Assembly (NCBI GenBank): GCA_037127255.1
Contig: JBANSL010000004.1
Coordinates: forward strand, 22,513,967 to 22,577,966
Reading direction: 5' to 3'
Length of the DNA stretch: 64,000 nucleotides
Origin: Persicaria tinctoria
Lineage: Eukaryota > Streptophyta > Magnoliopsida > Caryophyllales > Polygonaceae
Position numbers and translations under genes: made by a program. Shown here piece after piece: positions 10,920 through 21,477 of the stretch (its first letter is position 1; each line of letters starts with the position of its first letter). The notes beneath the pieces are model-generated. The model worked only from the letters and a program-made list of their open reading frames with translations. It ran no database searches and was not told where the DNA came from.

Positions 10920-11673
10920 GATATCCATGCGTGTTTGAGGTAAAGATCCAACCTTTATCATGTTTTGAGCATCTACTACCTTTTATGTGTTTATTACCAA
11001 TTTAATGGAGATGCATGCTAACAACTTGGATTGTAAACCTAAAATCGGTAGATACAATTAGGGTTTCTTGAAAGAGTTGTCTAATTGTTTGAAAAGGCGA
11101 AAGCTTAATCCTTCGATGCAATTTGCATGATTATCGTTATTTATCTAGCCTTATGCAATCTTGGTTATTATCGTTGCAAACCCCGATCTTGGAAGTTTTC
11201 TTTTACATAGTTTATTTCGAGTTTCACAAAGCCTTGTTCTTTATTTTCTTTCGTTTTCGTTTCTGTCTCCTTGATATCGACCAAGACTGGTCGACATCGA
11301 TTACTGATATTCGATCGCCTAGATCAATGTAGCTTCTGGTGTGCAGGAACTCGACGTCGACAAAAGGTTTACTCGATATCGAGTAAATTCTCCTCGATAT
11401 CGACCAAAACCCGGGAGCTGCTGCTTGCTTGTTTCGACTTGTCCGATCCTCTGTCGACTAACCCTAGTCGAGATCGAGTAACTATGGTCGACTTCTGCTG
11501 TGAGATTCATCCGTTGCCTAGGATCCGCTGACAAGCTTCCTCGTGGATCGATCCTGACTTCCCACTGCTACATCGGGAGGAAGTCTTGTAATTATTTGGA
11601 CGGGACGCAATCTGGTTTGCTTTGCTTTATTTTATTCATATTTAATTAGCATTCTCGATTTCCTCCTACAACA
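10920..11673 (+). mobile_element. 3' part of the 5' LTR of element B
   Basis: This is nearly identical to 15265-15994 (the 3' LTR of B), starting in the conserved block (CATGCGTGTTTGAGGTAAAG) and ending CCTACAACA. The first part of the LTR is separated from it by the CACTA insertion and lies left of the window. TCGA-NN-TCGA sites cluster at 11273-11490. Confidence 0.9.
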
Positions 11674-11676
11674 AAT

Positions 11677-11694
11677 TGGCGTCGTTGCCGGGGA
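11677..11694 (+). other. primer-binding site of element B (tRNA-Asp type)
   Basis: TGGCGTCGTTGCCGGGGA starts 3 nt after the LTR and differs by one base from the complement of the 3' end of plant tRNA-Asp. Minus-strand DNA synthesis would start here. Confidence 0.85.
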
Positions 11695-11795
11695 AGCAAT
11701 CATTCGCTACTTAGGTAGTTAGATCTCACGTTTCCTTTGAAGTTTTCTTTTACAGGTGTATGCGATGGTCGACCACCTGAATTGAACGCTTTAAA

Positions 11796-12634
11796 ATGCA
11801 AGGCTCGTATGATATGGAGGCCAAAATAGCAGAGCTTCGCCAACAGATAGCGGAAATAGACCGGGAGAAGGCGGAATTAACCCGTCACCGGGTTGTCGAT
11901 GCCGTCGAAACCCGCCGGCTTGAGGAACAATTGGATGTCTGGCGTAGATGGGAGCATCACAATGAATCGCCCAAACTAACAATGAGAAATTGGTTCGACA
12001 ATGTCCCCTTCTATAAGCCAGTCGACATCGACTACCTGACCTCAACATATACACATTCTGGAGGAACTGATCCAGAAACACCAGTCGAAATCTTCTGTAC
12101 CACATAAACCCAGGTATTTCCTTCCTCTATTTCGATATCTACTTCGCTATCTATCTTTGAAGAATCTTTGGAAGAATCCCAAGAAGAAGAAAGCCACCAA
12201 TGCAAAAAGCGGACATTTTTGCCCAGATTGTTACAAGATCGCTTTTACCTTACAAGGTGAAGGTCATCCCCGACAATTTTGAGCAACCGATGTTCATATT
12301 TAAGTATGGGGTCCTAGCAAAGTGGTATGAAGCTCCACATGATGAGGTGGAAATATCTCTTCCCACACCACAATTTTGCTGCGGTGGAGACGCGCAAACA
12401 AATTAACATATGAAGCGGAAAAGGTATGATGATGAGGTATGTATATTTTCATTATATCTTCCTTTATGCATGCCAGCTGGAGCCCAGGAAGATGAATGGG
12501 TGAAGCCATGGAGCGTTTGCTCGGGAAAGTTTAAGCTTCTTCATACAATGCCCCCGAATGACATTCCACACTTCTCGCCATCGGATGAACCCCCAGATCC
12601 ACGTATACCTCCGGACAAAGATGAGCCAGGTTGA
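11796..12634 (+). pseudogene. broken copy of the 285-codon B/E-group protein
   Basis: This is homologous along its length to the open frame at 37357-38214. The start MQGSYDMEAKIAELRQQ is present, then a coiled-coil stretch and WFDNVPFYKPVDIDYL. Lesions compared with the intact copy are a GAA to TAA stop at about 12105, a small deletion causing a frameshift in the acidic stretch near 12190, and a CAA to TAA stop at about 12404 just after CCGGDAQTN. The C-terminal part (12410-12634) ends PPDPRIPPDKDEPG. The function is unknown. Confidence 0.85.
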
Positions 12635-14144
12635 TGCTTAAAGGAGAAGTCGGCCTAGCGACTATAAAATATAGAGCTTGGAAATAGACATTTATTTTTG
12701 AGACTTTTGGACATTGTTGCTTTTGTTTGATTTTGGTTTTGAACTTTTAGTTTTCTATTGTGGGTATTTCCCTTCTACAATTTTCAGGTCCATGGGGATA
12801 GAAGCAAGATAAATCAGACTCGGCCCAGAGCATAGCACTCGATTACGACGTCCTGCACGCCTGTCTAGTGAGTTTCTTTCTTTACCCTTGTTTTTATATA
12901 GTGATGACACTGTAATGTTTAAGTATGGGGTGGGGGAATGAGTTACTTCATGCATATTTGGTTTTATTTAACATTATGTGTGCGTTTTTAAGGTTTATTT
13001 TTTTCAATTGCTTATACATGGCTATTTTGGAATTCATTATTGATTTATATGCTTATATGCATGTTTTCCAAAGTTTAAAGAAAAATCACCCCCATTGAAA
13101 ATTTGAAATTTTGAATTAATGTCATGGAAGTTTTATTTAACTCGACGATGCAAAATTGGATTCATTAGAGATATAGCATGAAATTGCCTAGTAAAGGGAA
13201 GTCACAATGAAGTGCATATTTTGATGGAAACCATGAAAGGAAGTAAAATTTGAAATTGCTTTTGACATGTTGCATGAAAAGAGGATGGAGGACTTTATAT
13301 TTCCATATAATGCTCATTGTTCAAATTCCAAGTCTTACCTATGCTTATATGCATCACAAAAAAAGCCATATTATGCCTTATTATTGCTCCACAAGGTCTA
13401 AATATTTTCCATTCTTTACCTTATTTCCTATCCGGGGATTATGATGAGAATGATGTTACATTATGGATATTATTTTATGGTTTTTGTGTTGTTATTATCA
13501 TTATTGGAGTTTGGTGGGAAATTGTTTGAAAAATATGGAAAATTTAATGAGTGAAAGAAAATCCGATCACCTCAGGAGATAAAGGTAGATCGACCCTGCA
13601 TGCCTTGAGATAATAGTTCCACAGGATGGGACACAAGGTAAGGAGTCCAAAGCACCAAGTACCCGGGGCCATTCATGACACCCATGTTTGCGACTCGCGA
13701 GAAGGCAGTGTTGAGGTCAGAGAGGTAAAAGCATTATTATTGAAAAAAAAAACATTATGGAAGGTGAAGAATCTTATGAAGAAGTAATGTGGAAAAGAAA
13801 GTTTGGAAAGTACTCCATTTCCCCGGATCATTAGCACCACATTGCCAAAAATTGTCCACCCTTAGCCTTTTACCAACCTACTTTTTATTTGAGCTTAAAT
13901 TAAAGTCCTCTTGATTATTAATGCTTTGTCACTTATGAATGTTTTGCATAACCCTCCTTTTGGGAGTAGAAGTTGCTTTTTAATTGCACGTGCATGAATT
14001 TGTGACACTAGTACCTTTTCGAGGATGGTAATTGATCGCAGGGACATATGAGAATGAATCTAAGATGTTGAGAGTTTGAATTCTTCCCCTGAATGACAAT
14101 TAAAAGTATTGCTTGAGGACAAGCAAGCTTAAGTATGGGGTGTT
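12635..14144 (+). other. 3' untranslated internal region of element B
   Basis: No gene is seen. The region is collinear with 38215-39718 of E and with 31560-32936 of C. It starts with TCGGCCTAGCGACTATAAA, includes AAGTATGGGGTGGGG at about 12921, a conserved block at 13558-13690 (ATCCGATCACCTCAGGAGAT), and ends with the purine-rich CTTAAGTATGGGGTGTT just before the LTR. Confidence 0.8.
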
Positions 14145-15994
14145 TGTTGTGAGCCTAAATTGCCATGTTTTGCACTTATTTTTATATCGATTTCTGCATG
14201 CATTTCATACATTTGGGCTACAATAGTACAAAATCTGTGTAGTTTACACTTATTTACCAATTATGGAGGTCTACCCAAGTTTTTTTTATATTTCGCAGAA
14301 ATCGGACGCACTTTGGAGCTTAAAGGAAACTCATGGAGAAGCTAAGTATTGTGCAGCTGGAGAAAAGACCAAATATCGACATCCATCATTCTAAATCAAG
14401 CTTTGATGTCTTAATGAGAGTTGTAGCTCTCGTAAAGAACTTTCCAACGCATGGTCATATGCGTGAATCCGACAAACGAGGACCCGGAAAAGTGCGTTTC
14501 AAGAACAGAGCAAAATGCTGAGAAACTTAGTCGATATCGAGTTGTTTTACTCAATATCGAGTAACCCATATCGAGCTGGATCACCAGGAATCGACAAAGA
14601 AGCTGAAGACGCACCAAGCCTTGTTCGATATCTACGAATTCTTCTCGATATCGAGGAAAAATCCAGTCGACTTTGCGACCAGAAGCCGGAATCAAGTTGC
14701 TGAGCGGAAGACGAGGAAAGTGATACTCGATATCGAGGAATTCTACTCTATATCGACGAAATCTCAGAAGCCGACAAGGAGCAGTACGGGTGTCTTGTTA
14801 AGTTTCTATCCCGAAGCCAATGGTGATATTTTCGAGGTCAAATTCTATCAACTTCCATCAAGACCTATCAACTCCATTGAGGATTTATCCACAAATTAGA
14901 TATAGTCCTAGTTGATTTAATTCTTTTATTCCATTATTTAATCTTTAAGTAAGTAGTTAAATAGATATAGATATAGATAGACTTTCTTACCTTGATTAGC
15001 AAAGATTGGAAGTCTATAAATAGAGCCCATGGGACTGATTTTCTAATCATTCAATTCAATTCAGAAGATAGAGAAGTAGTTCCACAGAGACGTTTAGGAG
15101 TTCAAAGGTTTTAGGGTTTTGGCGTTCAACGAAAGTTGGAGAGCCGGGATTGTAAAGACTTTGAATATAGTTTAATGCAAGTTTCTTTTCATTCAACAAT
15201 GTCTGCGATTGCGATGAGGCGCGGGTAGTCCACCTACTTCTAGGGACGGGGCGAGCCCGACGATAGTCATGCGTGTTTGAGGTAAAGATCCGACCTTTAT
15301 CATGTTTTGAGCATCTACTACCTTTTATGTGTTTATTACCCATTCAATGGAGATCCATGCTAACAACTTGGATTGTAAACCTAAAATCGGTAGATACAAT
15401 TAGGGTTTCTTGAAAGAGTTGTCTAATTGTTGGAAAAGGCAAAAGCTTAATCCTTCGATGCAATTTGCATAATTATCGTTATTTATCTAGCCTTATGCAT
15501 GCTTGATTATTATCGTTGCAAACCGCAATCTTGGAAGTTTTCTTTCACAGAGTTTATTTTGAGTTTCACAAAGCCTTGTTCTTTATTTTCTTTCGTTTTC
15601 ATTTCTGTCTCCTCGATATCGACCATGGATGGTCGACATCGACTACTGATATTCGATCGCCTAGATCGTTGTAGCTTCTGGTGTGCAGGAACTCAACGTC
15701 GACAAAAGGTTTACTCGATATCGACCAAAACCCAGGAGCTGTTGCTTGCTTGTTTCGACTTGTCTGATCCTCTATCGACTAACCCTAGTCGAGATCGGGC
15801 AACTATGGTCGAGTTCTGCTGTGAGATTCATCCGCTGCCTAGGATCCGCTTACACGCTTCCTCGTGGATCGATCCTGACTTCCCACTGCTACATCGGGAG
15901 GAAGTCTTATAATTATTTGCACGGGACGGAATCTGGTATGATTTGCTTTATTTTATTCGTATTTAATTTGCATTTTCGATTTCCTCTTACAACA
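14145..15994 (+). mobile_element. 3' LTR of element B
   Basis: The LTR runs from TGTTGTGAGCC to CTTACAACA, 1850 bp. TCGATATCGA-type sites occur at about 14530-14765 and 15615-15800. The conserved block lies at 15207-15272 and the TATA box at 15015. The bases after the LTR are GCAAC, which should also precede the 5' LTR left of the window. Confidence 0.9.
15015..15022 (+). promoter_or_regulatory. TATA box of LTR B
   Basis: TATAAATAG is followed by AGCCCATGGG, in the same position as in the other LTRs. Confidence 0.65.
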
Positions 15995-16509
15995 GCAACT
16001 CAACGAGGATTATTCACTCTGATAATTTGACGCTTTTTTACCCTCTTTACATGCACCATCGATCCTATTAGACTCTCACCGTGATACTAAAGGATGATTA
16101 CATCTAGAGTCACATTTAAGACCTGCTAAACTGAATTCCCAATGAGCTTGGAATTGCATATCTGATGTGTTTGTGGATTGGTCGTATTATCTAATAGGGC
16201 GGTAACCATTATACATCTTTTTTTAGATTTTGATATCAATATCATGCATTTATTGGTAGGATAAAATGGTGTTGATGCATTATGAGTCAACTAATAAAGG
16301 TGGAACTTGCTCCATGAGTGGGGGAAGAGATTGTCAAAAAGGTTCTTAGGACAAATTCTGGCTACAACTACAAGTATTTCCAAATATGTAAAGCATGAGG
16401 TTTATGAGAAGATAAAAGAGTTTATGAATTCAAGCTTCAAGTCGATAGATAAATGCTCTAAATGAAAAGGTTGCGAAAGTTTATGAATTCATGGCCAAAC
16501 TCAAGGACA
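15995..16509. other. unassigned flank of element B
   Basis: About 500 bp with no frame, repeat or motif I can assign. It starts with the presumed target-site copy GCAAC and is probably the older sequence into which B inserted. Confidence 0.4.
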
Positions 16510-18275
16510 AAATGCTTGATATTTAGGGTGTAAAATTGGCTTAAAGTATAAACTCTTTTAATGGGTCTAATTTAAATAGGCTTAATTTTTATAAGTAAAT
16601 TGCTAATTATTCTAATTTATAAGTAATGAGTCTAATTTAATCATCAAAAATTGCAATCTCATGTGCCCCTTTTGCCTCATGCGTGTGGCCCCTGCCCTGT
16701 GCCTCCCCCTGTGCCCCCCCTCTCGGGCCTTTTTTTTGTTACGTCTCGGGATGTTTTTTTCGTGTCACCACTTTCTGTTGTGCAAATATAACTTCATGGT
16801 GTGTACATATAACATTATATTATGAAAATAGAACTTTATGTTGTTCAAACATAATAATTCCTTATAGGTAAATTGGAAAATTGACCTATTTCAATTATAA
16901 AAAATTATAATTGAAATATGCTTAATTTATGAATATGTGAGACTAATTTTATGGGTAAATAGGTAAATGGGCCTAATGTTATGGGTAAATGCTTTTTTTT
17001 TTTGTTTTCAACATTTTTTTGCGTAAATATAAAGTGCAGAAATAAAATGATAAAGTGCAAGAATAAAATGACGATGTGTATGGATAATAATATGAAGTGT
17101 ACAATTAAGATTATTGTGAATGTGCCTTGAATCATTTTTGACCGGTGACACATCGGGGGGTCCAGGGGGCGGAGCTCCCCGGCAGTGGTCTCGCTAACCG
17201 GTCAACGAGTCGGGGGTCTAGGGGGCGACGTGATGTTGTCAATATATAATAGGCTTTCAAATTAAAGTGCATAAATAACATTAAAATGTGCAAAATTAAG
17301 GTTTAAAAGTACATAACTAAGATTATGATGTACATGATTAACAAATTAGGATTGTTGTGTTCTTGTTTATTATGTAACTTATGTGGGATTTGAACCCACA
17401 TCTTTGTGCAAACGCAAATAGCTCTACCAATTGAGCTAATAGGCTAAATTATGATTTTCATACTGAAATAGAAAAACCTAATCAACCTAAAGCATCAAAA
17501 TCAATTCCAAAATCAAAGCTTGAAACGAATCACAATAAAATTATAAACTCTAATTAGCTCACGATCCATAAACAATTTGACAATGCTATAAACATGAAGT
17601 TAGCTCCAAATCAACCTAACAACATAACCATATCATCAATTTAATGAGTTTGACTTTTGGAAAAAAGCCCCGAATTCCGCTCCTAAATCAAACCCTAGGT
17701 TTTCAATCTTAACCTAAATCATTGTGGGGGAATCTTAGGGTTAGATATCATACCAAATTCGAGTTCAAATAAGGAGAAAAATCGGGATTTCAAATGTATT
17801 ACGATCCAAAAGAACCGAACAGCACTTTAGGGGACGATGGGCTCGATGTGAGCTTGGCTAGGCACGAACCAAGGGGGTTTTGTGTCGGGGGGTGAGCTTG
17901 AGTGAGGTGGTTCGAGCGGGTAGGGGCCGGTGGCCGAAGGTGGGTCGTGGGTGGTGTGGAGAGCGAGGAGAGATGTAGCAGGTGGCTCGACTAGGCATCG
18001 TTGCAGGTGGGCGCGTCTAGGCTTGACTGGGCCGTATGTGGCTCGAACCAGGCCAAGTCAGGGCTCGGGTAGTGCACACAGGGGTGGGCTCGAGTGCGGC
18101 TAGGGACTGGTGGCCGGACGTGGCTCGAGGTGGGTGTAGGAGGCCGAGAGAGAAGTCGATGTTGGTGGCTTGTGGTCCATTCGAAAACAGGTGAGGCAGG
18201 GTGAGCGCGTGTATCTACAAATTTTTTACACTTTAAGGGTTTTACACCCTATGACAATTTGACATTTTAACTCTT
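16510..18275. mobile_element. TIR-like non-autonomous DNA element, copy 1 (T1)
   Basis: The left end (AATGCTTGATATTTAGGGTGT, then AAAATTG) matches the left end of a second copy at about 34590. The right end (TTTTACACCCTATGACAATT, then TGACATTTTAACTC) matches that copy's right end at 41787-41819. The right end is roughly the inverted complement of the left end (AGGGTGTAAAA), so these are terminal inverted repeats. The body has AT-rich stretches of TAATTTATGGGTAAAT repeats, a tRNA-like sequence (17373-17445) and a GC-rich part (17850-18200). There is no transposase, so the element is non-autonomous. A Mutator-like origin with captured DNA would fit, but no target duplication is clear. Confidence 0.5.
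17373..17445 (-). tRNA. tRNA-like sequence, relative of 3981-4049
   Basis: On the minus strand there is a D arm with TAGCTCAATTGGTAGAGC (A box), GCACAAAGATGTGGG, and a T arm GTGGG-TTCAAAT-CCCAC (B box GGTTCAAATCC). An acceptor stem of about six pairs (AGCCTAT with ATAAGTT) is followed by ACA. The anticodon arm is irregular (TTTG/CAAA around an 8-nt loop). Gapped similarity to 3981-4049 is high, including GCACAAAGA in the same place. It is probably a tRNA-derived repeat. Confidence 0.5.
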
Positions 18276-18302
18276 TCACACACACGCACGCACGCACGCA
18301 CG
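18276..18302 (+). repeat. CA/ACGC microsatellite
   Basis: CACACACACGCACGCACGCA followed by CGCACGG, at the right border of T1. Confidence 0.8.
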
Positions 18303-19540
18303 GAAAGTTAGAGTTTTGGGGCTTCTCTTTATTCAATTGATTCAATTGATTTGGGGCTTCTCTTTATTCACCCTCACTTGTGAGATTCCCATGGAAAGTT
18401 AGAGTTTTGATTGATTCGTCGGGTCTATCCTTCTTCTTCATCTCCAAATTGGTGTTCGAGATCGTTCTTCTTGTTGGCTCTCCTTCCTCGCTGCTTGTGG
18501 CTTGGTCGTTCGTCCTTCTGTTAGGCGGTCTGTCGAAGCACTCCCTTCCTTTCTCTGTCCATCTTCCTTCTGGGTTGGTTTTTGTTGGGTTCCCAGTGGT
18601 CTCGATGGCCATCCTCCCGATTCCACCCATCCTTTTTCTCATCGGTTGGCTCCGACGTCATTCTGTCGTTCTCAACCTCCACGAGTCTCCATTTTCTCCA
18701 CTGCGGTTCGTCGGACTTGCGGGTGCCCCTTTATTCGAAGTTCGCCGGTCTCCGGAGTATCCCTAAATCTTTTGTGAGTCTTGGCGTTGTCTTGTCGGTT
18801 TCGCCGGGCTATCCTTGGTTGCACCGACTGGGTCTTGTGGTCGTCGGTGCCAATTAGGGCTTATGTCGGCTGTGTTCCTCAACTTTCGGGTCCTTAGGGC
18901 CCAAGCTTTGAGTCCTTCGGGCCTAAGGTTGAGGTTTGGCCTAATTAAAATTCAATATAGTTTTTACAAAAACGTGAAATATCTTTTTAAACCCACCTGG
19001 ATGGGACCTATTTAATTCCCGAAAAGGCTTAATTACCTCCCGAAAGGTTTGAATAAATTCACCCGAAAGGGTCTTAGTAACCAACCCGTAAGGGTCCTGA
19101 CAATCTCCCGTAAGGGTTTTTTGGTGCGTTTTATACATGTGGCTCTCGGCGACTGTTCCAGGTGTTCTTGGCGGTCCTAGTCTGAGTTGGGACCCTGGTG
19201 TCCGGTGTCGGGTCTGGCTAGGGTCGTGGCGGTGTACATCGAGGCGACTCCGTTTTTCAGAAATTTCCTTGGAGGTTCGTCTTCATCGCCCACAGGAGGG
19301 ACTCTTGAAGTACCGCTGGCTAGCAGTGTCATCCCTTGGTGGCGCTTGGCTCTGGTGTTTGTTCGTGTTGTTCGCAGCTCTTTTCGGTTAGGTTAGCCTG
19401 CTCGTCTGGGGTTATTTAGTTGTCACTTTTGTATTGCACCATTTACTTTACATTATATGTTCGATGGTTCGCCGTCTGCCGACCCTATCGGCCTCTCGAT
19501 GAGCCAGGCTTGTCTGGCCATCGAAATTTTTACCTAATCA

Positions 19541-19543
<3 letters not shown>
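18303..19543. other. unassigned, pyrimidine-rich segment
   Basis: The start holds a direct repeat (GGAAAGTTAGAGTTTTG at 18302 and 18393; GGGGCTTCTCTTTATTCA at 18318 and 18352). Several overlapping frames exist on both strands at 18364-18860, as expected for low-complexity CT-rich DNA, and none resembles a known family. A short tandem array lies at 19009-19125. The segment ends at a TA microsatellite. It may be part of an older transposon. Confidence 0.35.
19009..19125 (+). repeat. five imperfect tandem units with CCCGAAAGG/CCCGTAAGGG
   Basis: Units of about 22-27 bp each carry a near-palindromic core: CCCGAAAAGG, CCCGAAAGG, CCCGAAAGGG, CCCGTAAGGG, CCCGTAAGGG. Flanking bases vary (AATT, ACCT, TTCA, CCAA, ATCT). 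Confidence 0.7.

Positions 19544-19581
<38 letters not shown>
19544..19581. repeat. (TA)n microsatellite
   Basis: An uninterrupted TA run next to the left end of element U1. Confidence 0.95.
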
Positions 19582-19582
<1 letters not shown>

Positions 19583-19590
19583 GGGTAATT

Positions 19591-21371
19591 TGTGCACACC
19601 TCTTAGGGTGTAGTTTGTGCACAAATTTCGACCATTGATCTATATGAGATGGGCGTCCAGGATCATGCCACGTCAATGGGTTTTTTTTTAAAAAAAATTG
19701 GGGTAAATGAGGCCCAATTTCACTGGAAACCTATGAGAAGCGCGTGTGAAAAAACCAATAAAATCCTAGCCCTGATTTGTGAAGCGGCAATCCTCGACCT
19801 CCTTCTCCTTTCCAGAGCGGCAATCCGCTTCCCCGATCTGACCTTCCTCCTTAATACCGGCGACCACCATGGTAGCCTCCCACCGCCGGCGATCCTCTTC
19901 CTCTGCACATCTATCAACGCCGGCGAGGAAGATGGGTGAGGCGAGATGGTGGTAAAGTCGACAGATCTGGGCGGTGGTGGCCATCCATTCCTTTTCTCCC
20001 ATGGCGACTCCCCTTCTTGCAGAAGACGGATCTGGCGTCCTCGGCTTTGGCGGATCTGAACCAGAAGACAGAGCCTCCGATGGTTGCGAATGGAGGTGCG
20101 ATTGGGGCTTCGTCTTGTGCTAGACCAGCAGATCTGGTAAGCGGTGAGGGCCGCTGCGTGTTCGTCGCTGGGGTTCGTCCTTGAGGTGAGGCGGCAGCGA
20201 AGAGGGCAGTGGTGGGCGGCGGGGGTAGTTGGGTATGCCAGAGGTGGGATGGAGTAAATCTGGGCGATGGTGGCGATGCAGGCGTTTCCCTGGAGATGGC
20301 GGCGAGGAGATCGACATCGAAGTACGTTTCCCTAGATGCTAGACCAGCAGACCTGGTAAGCGGTGCGGGCCGCTGGGGGTTCGTCCTTGAGGCGAGGCGG
20401 TGGCAGATTAGGGCGGTGGTGGCGACGGCTGGTGAAGGTTACTCTACGACGCGGCGGAATAGGCGGTTGCGAAGGGTTTTGTTCACTATCCGTCTTCAAC
20501 CAAGGTGATGCCGGAGGTCAGATCCAAGGACGAGGAGGACAGAATCGTCTTGAACCAAGGTGATGCCGGAGTTCGGTGGTGTGGACGAGGGCGAGGCTCC
20601 GACTCCCTGTTCATTCTCCGTCTTCAATTTGAGTTTTATTTTTGGGATTTGGAATATTATTCCACTAATTTGCTCATTTTTTAAAGATTATTCATTGTTT
20701 TTTGTTGGATTATTCGGAGATATAAGGGTATTTTTTTCCGATACATGTTAAGTTTTTTGGCGTTAGAATTCAGGTCGAGTCTCTATAATGATTATTCGGT
20801 GGAATAAAAGGATTATTCGGTGAATGTCTCAAGATTATTCACGACAATAGTCAATTTTTTAGGGAAACATGAGATAGTTAATTTTAATCGTTACCAATGA
20901 AATATTATTCGGTGAAATACAAGTATTATTCAGTGAATTTCTAATGATTATTCGCTTATGAAACATTATTCGGTGGAATATAAAACATTATTCGTATAAA
21001 TTGTAAGTATTGGAGTTTATTTTATTTGAAATTGATGGAAAAAAAATAAAATATTATTCGGTAGCATGTAACATAACATTATTCGATAGAATGTGAAACA
21101 TTATTCGGTTAAATTGATAAAATTAAAAAACAAACGAAACATATTTTTCATAAAAAAATAAAAGCAATTACACACCAAAAAAAAAATTAAAGAATGGGGT
21201 GGGGATTTCACGCATCAAAAAGAGAGTGGGAGGGAGAGTGGTTATTTTTAGGCACGTGGGTCCCACATTTTACATTTAAAAAGAAAACAAAATCCCTATT
21301 AATCTTGGCCTTCCATCTCTATTCATCAACGGTCTATAATTGTGCACAAGGTACACCCTAAGAGTGTGCAC
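19591..21371. mobile_element. TIR-like element U1
   Basis: The left end TGTGCACACCTCTTAGGGTG and the right end, read on the minus strand (GTGCACACTCTTAGGGTGTA), are inverted repeats. Both continue with GTGCACAA and GACC(A/G)TTGAT. Inside are a GC-rich part (19790-20620; short frames, no recognisable protein) and an array of ATTATTCGGTGAA-like motifs (20690-21115). There is no transposase. The superfamily is not determined and no clean target duplication is visible. Confidence 0.6.
20690..21115 (+). repeat. dispersed array of ATTATTCGGT(G)GAA motifs, plus orientation
   Basis: About a dozen copies of ATTATTCGGTGGAAT and variants (ATTATTCAGTGAAT, ATTATTCGATAGAAT) lie in the same orientation at irregular spacing of about 20-50 bp. 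The inverted form occurs at 21620-22090. Confidence 0.75.
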
Positions 21372-21388
21372 TCTGGAACCACTCCCTT

Positions 21389-21390
<2 letters not shown>

Positions 21391-21477
<87 letters not shown>
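21391..21477. repeat. (TA)n microsatellite with ACAT interruptions
   Basis: About 85 bp of alternating TA with two ACAT interruptions, between U1 and its mirror-image neighbour. Confidence 0.95.

Noticed and set aside
15207..15272. Hammerhead ribozyme (GCGATGAGGCGCGAGTAGTC resembles the CTGATGA core)
   Set aside because: The required GAAA strand and the cleavage triplet in a third stem are missing in every copy.
16683..16871. Cys-rich 62-codon frame in T1
   Set aside because: No conservation in the matching part of T2, which has stops; composition-driven.
18364..18860. Overlapping frames as a membrane protein gene
   Set aside because: Hydrophobic stretches come from CT-rich DNA. Several frames on both strands are equally open, and no conserved motif is seen.
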